A DNA stretch of 37,856 bases from an uncultured Prevotella sp. (GCA_900541575.1 UQKO01000020.1:1-37856); one strand, 5' to 3'; numbered from the stretch's first letter, positions 7,862-16,772 are shown. Numbers and translations: made by a program. Notes: a model not told the origin generated them from the sequence alone.

Positions 7862-8050
7862 ATGCTATATAGAGAAAATAGTAAATATATAAGACGTGAA
7901 GATTTTATTCGTTGGGGCGAGTGCTCAGTGCGTCTTAACAACGAGCAGCTTGTCCCAACTGAATTTATGGATTTATTATTGGATGTGATAAGAGAAAAGG
8001 GTGGGGTGCTGGAATATAGACGATTGTATAGGATGCTCTTGAGGTTGTAA
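7862..8050 (+). CDS. doubtful small ORF, 62 residues
   Basis: Reading frame from ATG at 7862, with a charged, helical-looking product containing EFMDLLLDVIREKGGVLEYRRLYRML. I do not recognise a family. No clear promoter or ribosome site was found. It could be a remnant of a longer gene or chance coding; the amphipathic helical composition is the only point in its favour. Confidence 0.25.
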   Translation: MLYRENSKYIRREDFIRWGECSVRLNNEQLVPTEFMDLLLDVIREKGGVLEYRRLYRMLLRL

Positions 8051-8161
8051 ATGTCAGGCATATCAAGCAAAAACACACAGAATTTATGAGTTAAGGCCTA
8101 AAAAATACTAATAGGCACACTTTCGAGGAAAACTAACACACTAAGTTTAGTTTTTTTGCCG

Positions 8162-8169
8162 TAACTTTG
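8162..8169 (+). promoter_or_regulatory. -7 element of the efflux operon
   Basis: TAACTTTG, 94 bases before the adaptor ATG at 8263. The -33 position has no clean TTTG. Confidence 0.55.
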
Positions 8170-8262
8170 CAGTCAAATTATATTGGTGCGTGGTGTATAC
8201 TCATGTAATTGCGCACAGAGAACTACGAAATAATAAATAAAATTATCCATAACAAACAACAC

Positions 8263-9435
8263 ATGAAGAAAATCGCTTTATGGGTGCTTACCGCAGTGGC
8301 TTTGACCAGTTGCGGCAGCAAGTCTAATCAAATGGGCGAAGCCAGCAATGACTTCGCAGTTGAAACAGTTCAGACCACGACGGCTGACTTGAAGACGACT
8401 TATCCCGCCACCATCAAGGGTATGCAGGATATTGAAATTCGTCCGAAGGTATCGGGCTATCTAGTTAAGCTGCTCGTTGATGAGGGTTCTACTGTACGTA
8501 AAGGTCAGCCTCTTTTTCTGATTGATTCTGAACAGTATCGTGCACAGGTGAAGGCCGCACAGGCTCAGATTCGCGTATGTCGTGCTAATATCGCTACTCA
8601 GCGTCTCACGGTGGAGAACAAGCGTATGCTCTTCAAGCAAAACATAATCTCAAACTATGACCTAAAGATGGCAGAGAACACGTTGGCTTCTTACGAAGCA
8701 CAACTCGCGTCTGCTGAGGCACAACTTCAAAGTGCACAGGACAATCTGCGCTGGTGCACCGTGACAAGTCCTGCTGATGGCGTGGTAGGCTCTATTCCTT
8801 ATCGTGTAGGTAGCTTGGTAAGCGCACAGTCGGTTGATCCTTTGACCACAGTATCGAACATTTCCAAGATGTACGTGTATTTCTCTATGACAGAAAAGCA
8901 ACTTCTTGCTCTTACGCGTGAGGCAGGTGGCGTGAACGCTGCAATAAAGAAAATGCCTGCGGTGAGTCTAGTTCTTTCTGATGGTTCTACTTACAGTCAA
9001 AGCGGTGTGATTAGCACAGTAAGTGGTGTGATTGATTCGTCTACAGGTTCTGTACAGATGCGTGCTACTTTCGACAATGCACAGCATATCCTTCGTTCGG
9101 GCGGTACGGGTTCAATCCTAGTTCCCACCCACTCTAACGATGCCATTATGGTGCCTCAGAGCGCTACTTTCGATGTGCAGGATAAGAAGTTCGTTTATGT
9201 GGTAAATGCTGATAAGACAGTAGCCACTCGCGAGATTACTGTTCTTCCGCAGAACGATGGTCAAACTTACGTAATTGCCTCTGGCCTTCGTGCAGGCGAG
9301 CGCATCGTTGTGGATGGTGTAAACCAATTGAAGAATGGTCAGAAGATAAATCCTATTACTCCCGCTCAGCTCAAAGCGAATCAGAAAAAAGAGCAGCAGG
9401 CGATGAAGGATGGTAAAATGCCAGGACAACACTAA
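8263..9435 (+). CDS. RND efflux periplasmic adaptor lipoprotein
   Basis: Membrane-fusion protein of the AcrA/MexA family, linking the inner-membrane RND pump to the outer-membrane factor. From the ATG at 8263 it has 390 residues. The lipobox LTSC puts the lipidated Cys at residue 17. A biotinyl-lipoyl half-motif (GYLVKLLVDEGSTVRKGQPLF in part: VDEGSTVRKGQ), an alpha-helical hairpin rich in Ala and Gln, the second lipoyl half (VTSPADGVVG), and the C-terminal beta-barrel and membrane-proximal domains follow in order. A longer frame from 8209 would bury the lipobox behind 18 extra residues and is rejected. First gene of an adaptor-permease-outer-membrane-factor operon. Substrates cannot be read from sequence. 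Confidence 0.93.
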   Translation: MKKIALWVLTAVALTSCGSKSNQMGEASNDFAVETVQTTTADLKTTYPATIKGMQDIEIRPKVSGYLVKLLVDEGSTVRKGQPLFLIDSEQYRAQVKAAQAQIRVCRANIATQRLTVENKRMLFKQNIISNYDLKMAENTLASYEAQLASAEAQLQSAQDNLRWCTVTSPADGVVGSIPYRVGSLVSAQSVDPLTTVSNISKMYVYFSMTEKQLLALTREAGGVNAAIKKMPAVSLVLSDGSTYSQSGVISTVSGVIDSSTGSVQMRATFDNAQHILRSGGTGSILVPTHSNDAIMVPQSATFDVQDKKFVYVVNADKTVATREITVLPQNDGQTYVIASGLRAGERIVVDGVNQLKNGQKINPITPAQLKANQKKEQQAMKDGKMPGQH

Positions 9436-9550
9436 ACAACTATAAGTATTAAGAATAAGGTATTCAGTGTTACGCAAGGGAAAGGGTTTCCTGTTGGTGA
9501 TACTTTACTTTATATCTAATTGCTTATCCCAAAATAAGAAAATTTCATTC

Positions 9551-9571
9551 AAGTATTAATGATTAATACTT
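9551..9571. promoter_or_regulatory. perfect dyad just upstream of the RND permease gene
   Basis: Arms AAGTATTAAT (9551-9560) and ATTAATACTT (9562-9571) are perfect over 10 bp around a single G. The site ends 7 bases before the permease ATG at 9579. As DNA it looks like an operator; as RNA it could form a 9-bp stem with a TGA loop over the translation start region. It lies within the 143-bp spacer between adaptor and permease genes. Confidence 0.7.
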
Positions 9572-9578
9572 TTAACTG

Positions 9579-12500
9579 ATGACTCTAGATAGATTTATAA
9601 ACCGTCCGGTACTCTCTACCGTGATATCTATTGTGATTGTCATATTGGGTGTATTGGGTTTGGTATCACTCCCTGTTGTCCAATATCCTGACATCGCACC
9701 ACCTACTGTGCAGGTGAGCACCACCTATACGGGTGCAAATGCGCAGACCGTGTTGAACTCCGTGATTGCTCCGCTCGAAGAGCAAATCAATGGTGTGGAA
9801 AACATGGACTACATGACATCTACTGCAACCAACACGGGTGCTGCCACCATACAGATTACCTTTAAGATGGGTACTGACCCTGATATGGCAGCCGTGAATG
9901 TGCAGAACCGTGTGGCTAAAGCACAGGGTTTGTTGCCCTCGGAGGTAACGCAGGTAGGTGTGATTACACAGAAGCGTCAGAGTTCAATGTTGATGATTTT
10001 CTCTGTTTCGGATACAGAGGACCGCTACGATGAGGCTTTTGTTGAGAACTATGCAAAAATTAACATCATTCCGCAGATTCAGCGTGTAAAGGGTGTGGGT
10101 GATGCCATGGTGATGGGTGCCGACTATTCTATGCGTATTTGGCTCAATCCAGAGAAGATGGCAGAATACCACTTGATGCCTACGGACATCAGCGGTGTAC
10201 TGGCTGAGCAGAACATTGAGGCCGCACCTGGTAACATCGGTGAACGTGAAAACCAGACATTCCAGTACACGTTGCGTTACAAGGGTCGTTTGAGCCAGGT
10301 TCCCGAATTTGAGGATATTGTGATCAAGGCTAATCCTGATGGTACGATTATTCACTTGAAGGACGTGGCACGTGTGGAACTTGGCCGTGTAAGCTATGGC
10401 TTCTCGGGTAAGGTGAATGGAAACAAGTCGGTAACTTGTATGATTTCGCAGATGGCAGGTTCGAATGCAACTGAAATCATTCAAGATTGTGAGAATTTGC
10501 TTAATGATGCACAGAAGAGCTTGCCTCAAGGCTTGAAGATTACTGTGGCACAGAACGTCAACGACTTCCTTTTTGCCTCTATTCACGAAGTAATCAAGAC
10601 CTTGATAGAGGCATTTATCCTCGTGTTTATCGTGGTGTATATCTTCTTGCAGGATATGCGAAGCACCATCATTCCATCTGTGGCTATTCCTGTGGCTTTG
10701 ATTGGTACATTCTTTGCTTTGTATGTGATTGGCTTCTCAATCAACTTGCTGACACTTTCGGCCATGGTGCTGGCCATTGCCATTGTGGTGGATGATGCCA
10801 TTGTGGTGGTGGAAGGCGTGCATGCCAAGTTGGATCAAGGCTACACGTCGGCACGAAAGGCTTCTATCGACGCTATGCGCGAGTTGGGATCGGCCATCGT
10901 GTCTATTACGCTCGTGATGATGGCAGTGTTTATTCCGGTGAGCTTTATGTCGGGTACGTCGGGTGTGTTCTATCGTCAGTTCGGTTTGACCATGGCCATT
11001 GCCATTGGTTTCTCAGCTTTGAACGCCCTTACGCTTTCGCCTGCCCTTTGTGCCATCTTGCTGAAACCGCACAAGGCACATGGTGAGGAGGAAGAATCGT
11101 TGAAACAACGCATGGGTAAGGCTTACAAGGCTGCTGGCCAAACAATGTATCAGCGTTATGCCGAAAGCATTGGCCGTATACTTCACCCCAGTATTACTCT
11201 GGTATTGGTTGTCATCTCTATTCTCGGCTTGATATTTGGTGGTTTCAACTTTGATTCGCACCCCATTATCACAGTGATTCTTTCAATCGTAGCTATATTG
11301 GCCTTTATCGGTCTGACTACGAAAAAGTTCCAAAACTCTTTCGAAGCTTCGTTTGATAAAATCTTGAAGTCGTACAAAAAGAAGGTGCTTATCTTCATTC
11401 AGCGTCCTTGGCTCTCGCTCGGTCTCGTTGCAGGTAGTATTGCGGTGTTGGTATGGATGATGAACATCACGCCTACCGCCATGGTGCCCTCAGAAGATAC
11501 TGGTACCATTATGGGTGTTGTAACCATGCCTCCTGGCACATCACAGGATCGCACTGAAGCTTACCTCAACAAGGTGGACAGCCTCGTGCGTTCATGTCCG
11601 GCTGTTGAAATCAGCACCATTGTATCGGGTTACTCGTTCATCGGTGGTCAAGGTCCTTCGTATGGTTCGTTCATTATCAAGTTGAAGGATTGGGAAGAGC
11701 GCTCTATGAAGGAGAGTTCAACCGTAATCTTTGCCAACTTGTATCTGCGTTCGCGTGACGTGTTCAAGGATGCGCAAGTACTCTTCTTCCAGCCGCCTAT
11801 GATTAGTGGTTATGGTGTGACAAATGGTTTTACATTTAACCTACAAGACCGTACCGGTGGCGACTTGAACAAGTTCTACCAGGTGGCTCAGACTTTCTTG
11901 GCAGACTTGCAGAAGCGTCCTGAAATCGAGTCTGCTCAGACCACTTTCAATACCAACTTCCCTCAGTATACGATTGATATTGATGCGGCCAAGTGTAAGC
12001 GTGCCGGACTTTCGCCCAAGGATATCTTGACAACGTTGCAAGGTTACTATGGTGGCCTTTACGCTTCAAACTTCAACCGTTTCGGTAAGATTTATCGTGT
12101 AATGATACAGGGTGAACAGGCCGACCGTGCAAACCTTGAGAGTCTGTACAAGATAAAGGTGCGTAATGGCAGTGAAATGGCTCCTATCACTGAGTTCATG
12201 ACTATTACTCCGACCTATGGTCCTGACAATATCAACCGTTTCAATATGTACACCTCAATGGCTGTGAATGGTAACCCTGCAACGGGATATACTTCGGGTC
12301 AGGCTATTAAGGCTATCGAAGAAGTGGCAGAAAAGAGTTTGCCTACGGGTTATTCGTTTGAGTTCTCTGGTCAGACTCGTGAGGAACAGCAGAATTCAGG
12401 TAGCACCACAGGTATCGTGTTTGTGCTCTGCTTCGTGTTTATCTACTTGTTGCTTGCAGCCCAGTACGAAAGTTACATGTTGCCTTTCGCTGTGTTGCTC

Positions 12501-12998
12501 TCAGTACCCTTCGGTTTGGCTGGTTCCTTCCTCTTCATTCAGGGCGTAGGTGCTATCAACAATGTGGTGCCTATCTTTGGCGAGGCTGCAAATAATATCT
12601 ACGTACAGATTGCACTTATCATGTTGATGGGTCTGTTGGCCAAGAATGCCATCTTGATTGTAGAGTTTGCGCTTGAACGCCGAAAGATGGGTATGAGCAT
12701 CTCTTGGGCAGCCGTGCTTGGTGCAGGAGCTCGTTTGCGTCCTATCTTGATGACTTCATTGGCCATGATTATTGGTTTGTTGCCATTGATGTTCTCATTT
12801 GGTGTAGGTGCTAATGCTAACCGCTCGCTTGGTACATCTGCCATTGGCGGTATGTTAATCGGTATGATTTTCCAGATCTTTATTGTTCCTTCCTTGTTCG
12901 TGATTTTCGAATACTTGCAAGAGAAGATTAAGCCCATTACATGGGAAGATATGGACAATAGCGAGGCAAGTTCCGATATCGAACAGTACAGTAAATAA
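9579..12998 (+). CDS. RND multidrug efflux permease, HAE1 family
   Basis: Proton-driven inner-membrane pump of the AcrB/MexB type. The N-terminus MTLDRFINRPV and the two-fold repeat of membrane bundles and large periplasmic loops are typical. The proton-relay residues are present: D405-D406 in VVDDAIVV (E. coli AcrB D407-D408) and K1022 in GLLAKNAILIVEFA (E. coli K940). At 1139 residues it is longer than the usual 1030-1060. The offset of the relay residues shows a net gain of about 84 residues between them. The extra part includes a hydrophobic pair around residues 537-582, directly before the usual segment 7. Second gene of the operon, 143 bp after the adaptor, with a dyad just before its start. 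Confidence 0.96.
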   Translation: MTLDRFINRPVLSTVISIVIVILGVLGLVSLPVVQYPDIAPPTVQVSTTYTGANAQTVLNSVIAPLEEQINGVENMDYMTSTATNTGAATIQITFKMGTDPDMAAVNVQNRVAKAQGLLPSEVTQVGVITQKRQSSMLMIFSVSDTEDRYDEAFVENYAKINIIPQIQRVKGVGDAMVMGADYSMRIWLNPEKMAEYHLMPTDISGVLAEQNIEAAPGNIGERENQTFQYTLRYKGRLSQVPEFEDIVIKANPDGTIIHLKDVARVELGRVSYGFSGKVNGNKSVTCMISQMAGSNATEIIQDCENLLNDAQKSLPQGLKITVAQNVNDFLFASIHEVIKTLIEAFILVFIVVYIFLQDMRSTIIPSVAIPVALIGTFFALYVIGFSINLLTLSAMVLAIAIVVDDAIVVVEGVHAKLDQGYTSARKASIDAMRELGSAIVSITLVMMAVFIPVSFMSGTSGVFYRQFGLTMAIAIGFSALNALTLSPALCAILLKPHKAHGEEEESLKQRMGKAYKAAGQTMYQRYAESIGRILHPSITLVLVVISILGLIFGGFNFDSHPIITVILSIVAILAFIGLTTKKFQNSFEASFDKILKSYKKKVLIFIQRPWLSLGLVAGSIAVLVWMMNITPTAMVPSEDTGTIMGVVTMPPGTSQDRTEAYLNKVDSLVRSCPAVEISTIVSGYSFIGGQGPSYGSFIIKLKDWEERSMKESSTVIFANLYLRSRDVFKDAQVLFFQPPMISGYGVTNGFTFNLQDRTGGDLNKFYQVAQTFLADLQKRPEIESAQTTFNTNFPQYTIDIDAAKCKRAGLSPKDILTTLQGYYGGLYASNFNRFGKIYRVMIQGEQADRANLESLYKIKVRNGSEMAPITEFMTITPTYGPDNINRFNMYTSMAVNGNPATGYTSGQAIKAIEEVAEKSLPTGYSFEFSGQTREEQQNSGSTTGIVFVLCFVFIYLLLAAQYESYMLPFAVLLSVPFGLAGSFLFIQGVGAINNVVPIFGEAANNIYVQIALIMLMGLLAKNAILIVEFALERRKMGMSISWAAVLGAGARLRPILMTSLAMIIGLLPLMFSFGVGANANRSLGTSAIGGMLIGMIFQIFIVPSLFVIFEYLQEKIKPITWEDMDNSEASSDIEQYSK

Positions 12999-13099
12999 TG
13001 TATCAAGCATAAAGACTTTATTGCTCATTGCGCTTGTGGTTGGCATCGTGCCAACTTCGAGCACAATGGCAAATAAAAATCTTTTGAACACAACGAATA

Positions 13100-14500
13100 A
13101 TGAAAAAGATATTCCCTATCATAGGTTGCACCCTCTTGATGACAGGATGTACGGGCATCTACAAGAACTATGAGCGTCCCGAGTCCTTGAGTCAGGGTAT
13201 AGACAGCCTCTACCGTAACACTACGGAAAACGTAGTGAAGGCAGACACTGCAAGCTATGGCAATACTCCCTGGCAGGAAGTGTTTACCGATCCGCAGTTG
13301 CAGGCACTCATCAATAAGGCTCTTGCCAACAATACCAACTTGCTCAATGCTGACCTCAATATTCAGCAGATTCAAGCAGGCCTCAAGATGGAGCGTTTGG
13401 CATACTATCCAAGCATCGCCTTCCAACCTCAAGGTTCAATGTCAAGCTGGGATTTCAATAAGGCCAGCAAGACCTATGCTTTCCCCATTGCTGCTAGTTG
13501 GCAGTTTGGTTCGATGGGTACGATTCGCAATACAAAGAAGCAGTATGAGATGAATCTCGAGATGACCAAAGCTGCCAAGCAAGCCGCTCGCACTTCTATC
13601 ATCGCCAATGTGGCAAATCTCTATTACACCCTTCAGATGCTCGACGAGCAACTCAAGACTACGCAAGCCACCATTGATATATGGGCAGAGAATGTACGTG
13701 CCATGGAAGCAATGAAAGAGGGAGGCATGACCAATCAAGCCGCTGTTTCTCAGACCAAGGCCAACTATTACAACCTTCTCAGCACCGTTCCTACTCTGAA
13801 GAATAGCATATCACAGACCGAGAACGCACTTTGCACTCTGCTCTGTGAAGCTCCTCACAGCATCAGTCGTGGCACTTTTAATGCCGATGCCTTCCCCGCC
13901 CAATACTCCGTGGGGATGCCTGTGCAGTTGCTTGCCAATCGTCCCGACGTGCATGCTGCAGAGATGAAGGTGGCTTCTGCATTCTATGGTGTAAATATTG
14001 CCAAGGCTGCTTTCTATCCTTCGCTTAATATCACGGCGCAGGGAAGTTGGACAAATAGTGCTGGCATGATTGTCAATCCGGGTAAAATTCTTGCCACATT
14101 GCTCGGTTCGATTACGCAGCCCCTCTTTGCCAATGGTAAGTTGAAGGCCAACTTGAAGATTTCGCAACTCCAGTATGAAGCTGCGCAAAACGACTTCAAG
14201 TCAACCCTCATCAGCGCTGGTCAAGAAGTAAGCAATGCTTTGTCACAATATGAAGCTGCAGCTCAGCAAGAAGCAGCTTGCAAGCAGCAGGTGGCCGAAC
14301 TTACTACGGCGCTTGAGAATACCAAAATGCTCTTCCAACACAGCGCAAGCACCACATACTTGGAGACACTGACTGCTCAGCAAAGTCTGATTCAAGCACA
14401 GTTGACGCTCATCTCAGACAAGTTTGATAAGGTGCAAGCAGCCATCAATCTCTATCAAGCACTAGGTGGCGGCCGTGAAATAGAAACGAATAATAACTAA
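13100..14500 (+). CDS. RND efflux outer-membrane factor, TolC/NodT family lipoprotein
   Basis: Outer-membrane channel of the tripartite pump. The 466 residues start with a lipoprotein signal, lipobox LMTGC with Cys17, as in OprM/NodT proteins. Two outer-membrane efflux repeats follow, the first with TPWQEVFTDPQLQALI and the second starting near LLANRPDVHAAE, which is the conserved RPDV motif of this family. Long Ala/Gln-rich helices suit the periplasmic barrel. The ATG at 13100 is 101 bp after the permease stop. A strong hairpin closes the operon. Confidence 0.95.
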   Translation: MKKIFPIIGCTLLMTGCTGIYKNYERPESLSQGIDSLYRNTTENVVKADTASYGNTPWQEVFTDPQLQALINKALANNTNLLNADLNIQQIQAGLKMERLAYYPSIAFQPQGSMSSWDFNKASKTYAFPIAASWQFGSMGTIRNTKKQYEMNLEMTKAAKQAARTSIIANVANLYYTLQMLDEQLKTTQATIDIWAENVRAMEAMKEGGMTNQAAVSQTKANYYNLLSTVPTLKNSISQTENALCTLLCEAPHSISRGTFNADAFPAQYSVGMPVQLLANRPDVHAAEMKVASAFYGVNIAKAAFYPSLNITAQGSWTNSAGMIVNPGKILATLLGSITQPLFANGKLKANLKISQLQYEAAQNDFKSTLISAGQEVSNALSQYEAAAQQEAACKQQVAELTTALENTKMLFQHSASTTYLETLTAQQSLIQAQLTLISDKFDKVQAAINLYQALGGGREIETNNN

Positions 14501-14520
14501 CCTCGTCGAGAGGAAAGAAT

Positions 14521-14572
14521 ATAAGGTTATAAAGCGTCCTACTCTTTTAGGCAGACGGCTTTATAACCTTAT
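14521..14572 (+). terminator. terminator-like hairpin after the efflux operon
   Basis: Perfect 15-bp arms ATAAGGTTATAAAGC (14521-14535) and GCTTTATAACCTTAT (14558-14572), with GTC/GAC pairing inside. No T-run follows, so it may act as a transcript-end stabiliser or bidirectional hairpin. Confidence 0.75.
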
Positions 14573-14608
14573 CAACATACTTTTCTCCGACAATAAAATC
14601 ATCTATCC

Positions 14609-15394
14609 ATGATCAGTCCTTTAGCATACGTTGACCCTGAAGCCAAGCTCGGTCAGAACGTAGAAGTAGGCCCCTTCGCCTACATAGAAAAAGGTGTCAC
14701 CATTGGTGATAACTGCGTAATCAAGGCACACGCAAGTATCCTCGAAGGTACTACGATGGGTACAGGAAATGTAGTATATCAAAATGCTGTGCTAGGTGCT
14801 ACCCCACAGGATTTCCACTATGTGGAGGGAACTCCCTGCAAATTGGTGATAGGTAACAACAATCATATTCGTGAGAATGTGGTGATTGCGGCAAGTTCCT
14901 ATGTTGGAAAAGCCACGCAAATCGGTGATGGCAACTTCATTATGGATCGCGTGCACCTCTGTCACGATGTAAAGATAGGCAATAAGTGTGTGATAGGTAT
15001 TGGCGCTTGTGTAGCGGGCGAAGCCGAAATTCACGATTATTCTATTCAAAGTACGGGAGTGGTAGTGCAGCAGCATGTTCGCGTAGGTCGCTTCTCGCTT
15101 ATTCAGAGTGGTTGCCGCGTACAGAAGGATGTACCTCCTTACGTCATTTTGGGTGGCAATCCTGCTTCTTACCATGGAGTTAATGCAGTAGTGCTGAAGC
15201 ACGTCAAAGTAACAGATCGCATCATACGCCACATTGCTAATACTTACCGCATCATCTACACGGGCAACTTCAGCCTTGAAGATGCAGTCATTAAGATTCC
15301 CGAGCAGATTCCTATGAGCGACGAAATTCATGATATCCTCGAATTTATCAAGGGTGCCAAGCATGGCATCGTTCGTCACATGAAGGAAGACTAA
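14609..15394 (+). CDS. lpxA: acyl-ACP--UDP-N-acetylglucosamine O-acyltransferase
   Basis: First enzyme of lipid A synthesis: transfers a 3-hydroxyacyl chain to UDP-GlcNAc in the cytoplasm. The 261 residues form a left-handed parallel beta-helix of isoleucine-patch hexapeptide repeats (VDPEAKLGQNVEVGPF, then IGDNCVI, IGNNNHI, IGDGNFI, IGNKCVIG), with a C-terminal helical domain from about 190. The catalytic His is H119 in HLCHDV, with H116 before it, matching the HIAHD motif of E. coli LpxA. HASILEGTTMG and GATPQDFHY are also typical of LpxA. It stands alone here, without lpxD or lpxC, between two hairpins. Confidence 0.96.
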   Translation: MISPLAYVDPEAKLGQNVEVGPFAYIEKGVTIGDNCVIKAHASILEGTTMGTGNVVYQNAVLGATPQDFHYVEGTPCKLVIGNNNHIRENVVIAASSYVGKATQIGDGNFIMDRVHLCHDVKIGNKCVIGIGACVAGEAEIHDYSIQSTGVVVQQHVRVGRFSLIQSGCRVQKDVPPYVILGGNPASYHGVNAVVLKHVKVTDRIIRHIANTYRIIYTGNFSLEDAVIKIPEQIPMSDEIHDILEFIKGAKHGIVRHMKED

Positions 15395-15418
15395 TTCTCG
15401 ATGTACATGATATTATAG

Positions 15419-15463
15419 AAGGAGACTGATGTCCAAAGAAAAGGATGTCAGTCTCCTTTCCTT
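15419..15463 (+). terminator. intrinsic terminator after lpxA
   Basis: Arms AAGGAGACTGA (15419-15429) and TCAGTCTCCTT (15448-15458) with an inner CC/GG pair, then TTCCTTT. Confidence 0.85.
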
Positions 15464-15484
15464 TGTGTCAAAATCATTATTTTT

Positions 15485-16203
15485 AATGAAAGTTTCTATC
15501 CATTGCAAGGACTGTTTGAGTTTAGATGCCGCTATGTCACTCCAGATGGAGAACGCGAGGGGTTGATGCCCGTCTCTTATTACGATAAGATTCTTCTAAT
15601 GGATATTGGAATTATCGGTACGAAATGGGAAAGACAGCATCTTACTACGATAATGATCTATGCTAGTTTGCTACTGCCTCTTCGCATCGCATAGATGCAC
15701 AACACGTAGGTATCTCGCTCTCACTCAAACCCATAATGTGGTCTGCCAATGCTAAAGCTAGTGTGAAGCTTTTGCTTCTTAATAAGCAAACGGGCGATCT
15801 CTCCATTGTGGCAAAGCACGGCATCGAGATGGTGGAAAACGGCGAGACAACCATCGACTTTACAGCTCCCCTAGCATCAGGTGCAGAGTATGAAGGTTGG
15901 GTGTTATGTAACAAATGGGGAGATAACATTAGTAGTGAGAATTATTACGTAATCAATCGTGATAAGGAATTTGCTCGTTTCACCATTCGCAAGGATGGTT
16001 CTTTAGTAGGCATCAATCAAGTGCAAGCACCGAGCAAGCAGACTTTCTCCGAGGGTGAGAAAGTGAAGGTATATGATGCTGATGGACGCCTTCTCCTCGA
16101 CACGACCTTCTCCTCCAATCTGTGGCAGAACCTTGACCGCACATTGCCTCATGGCATGTATATTATTAAATCAGCTTCACGTAGTGTGAAACTGAGAAAG
16201 TAG
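15485..16203 (+). pseudogene. decayed gene with a type IX secretion-like C-terminal sorting domain
   Basis: Two reading frames carry parts of one protein. The first (about 15485-15600) gives FEFRCRYVTPDGEREGLMPV and SYYDK. A frameshift near 15590 moves the sequence to the frame of 15736-16203, which reads NGYWNYRYEMGKTASYYD before an in-frame TAG at 15664 and then runs open to 16203. The C-terminal 75 residues (from about FTIRKDGSL to VKLRK) have the beta-rich form of a T9SS type A sorting domain: VKVYDADGRLLLD, then LPHGMYIIKS, then a final VKL. The N-terminus is missing, since the lpxA terminator lies just upstream. The original protein was probably a secreted enzyme or adhesin; I do not recognise its catalytic part. 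The ATG at 15736 could still give a 155-residue fragment. Confidence 0.65.
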
Positions 16204-16219
16204 CGTGAATAAACAGTAA

Positions 16220-16268
16220 AAGGGTGGTTCTAATAATCCTGATGTTAGGTATTATTAGAACCACCCTT
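16220..16268 (+). terminator. strong hairpin after the decayed gene
   Basis: Arms of 18 bp, AAGGGTGGTTCTAATAAT (16220-16237) and its exact complement (16251-16268), with a 13-base loop. No clear T-run. The arm sequence AGAACCACCC is shared with the hairpin at 4875-4912. Confidence 0.75.
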
Positions 16269-16288
16269 ATTATATGTCGAAATGTGCT

Positions 16289-16425
16289 GTCCACAGATGT
16301 ACGTCTTATCGTTCACGAATCTCCATCTTACCGTCCACAGATCTTCATCTTTCCATCGTTCACCGCCCAGTGACCCATCGTTCACCGCCCAGTGACTGAT
16401 CGTTCACCGCCCAGTGAACGATGGG
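16289..16425. repeat. 22-bp tandem repeat array B
   Basis: Six units starting with GTCCAC or GTTCAC at 16289, 16311, 16333, 16358, 16380 and 16402: spacings 22, 22, 25, 22, 22. The last three share GTTCACCGCCCAGTGA and are almost identical; the first three are diverged. Within a unit TCAC and GTGA form a dyad. The array ends with an inverted copy, so CCCATCGTTCAC (16374-16385) pairs with GTGAACGATGGG (16414-16425). Same period as array A, different sequence. Confidence 0.85.
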
Positions 16426-16772
16426 AAAGTCTTCAAAGAGAAACGGGAAAACCTAGGTTTTAGCTTGATAATGACGAGGTTCGTGGCACTTCGTTCACAG
16501 CTTACGCAATACCCCGTTCGCAATGGGTATTTTATCTATACAGAGAGAAGAATTTGCGTGCTACGAAGATATACTATATCCTCGCACCGAAAAGGCTATG
16601 TAAAAGGATTTTTACTCAATACTTGAGGGGAAGAAATAAATATGTGTAGATATTAGGTGAATTTGTGTGAATAAGACTTTGTGAAAGAATAAGAAAGGCC
16701 TTCATGTGGCCTCAATTTGCAAGTTCTGTACAATAAAAGAGCAAAAAAGGCTTGTAGTAAAGAAATAATCAT
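16426..16772. other. intergenic region between array B and the rho promoter
   Basis: No gene recognised. A 70-codon frame from 16414 begins inside the repeat array and has no family character. A small hairpin AGGCC/GGCCT lies near 16695-16711. The region is AT-rich. Confidence 0.6.

Larger units (their letters stand above)
7728..8261. other. intergenic region before the efflux operon
   Basis: Contains one doubtful small frame (7862-8050) and a -7 element at 8162. A 9-bp inverted pair, TATAAAGTC (7694-7702) and GACTTTATA (7796-7804), lies at its left edge. No mobile-element gene is recognisable. Confidence 0.6.

Noticed and set aside
8209..8262. Upstream TTG start for the efflux adaptor
   Set aside because: It would put 18 residues before a canonical lipoprotein signal peptide.
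13005..13170. Frame between the permease and outer-membrane-factor genes reading KTLLLIALVVGIVPTSSTMA, like a signal peptide
   Set aside because: No ATG start near the hydrophobic part, and the frame runs into the outer-membrane-factor gene out of frame and stops. Possibly a relic, not supportable as a gene.
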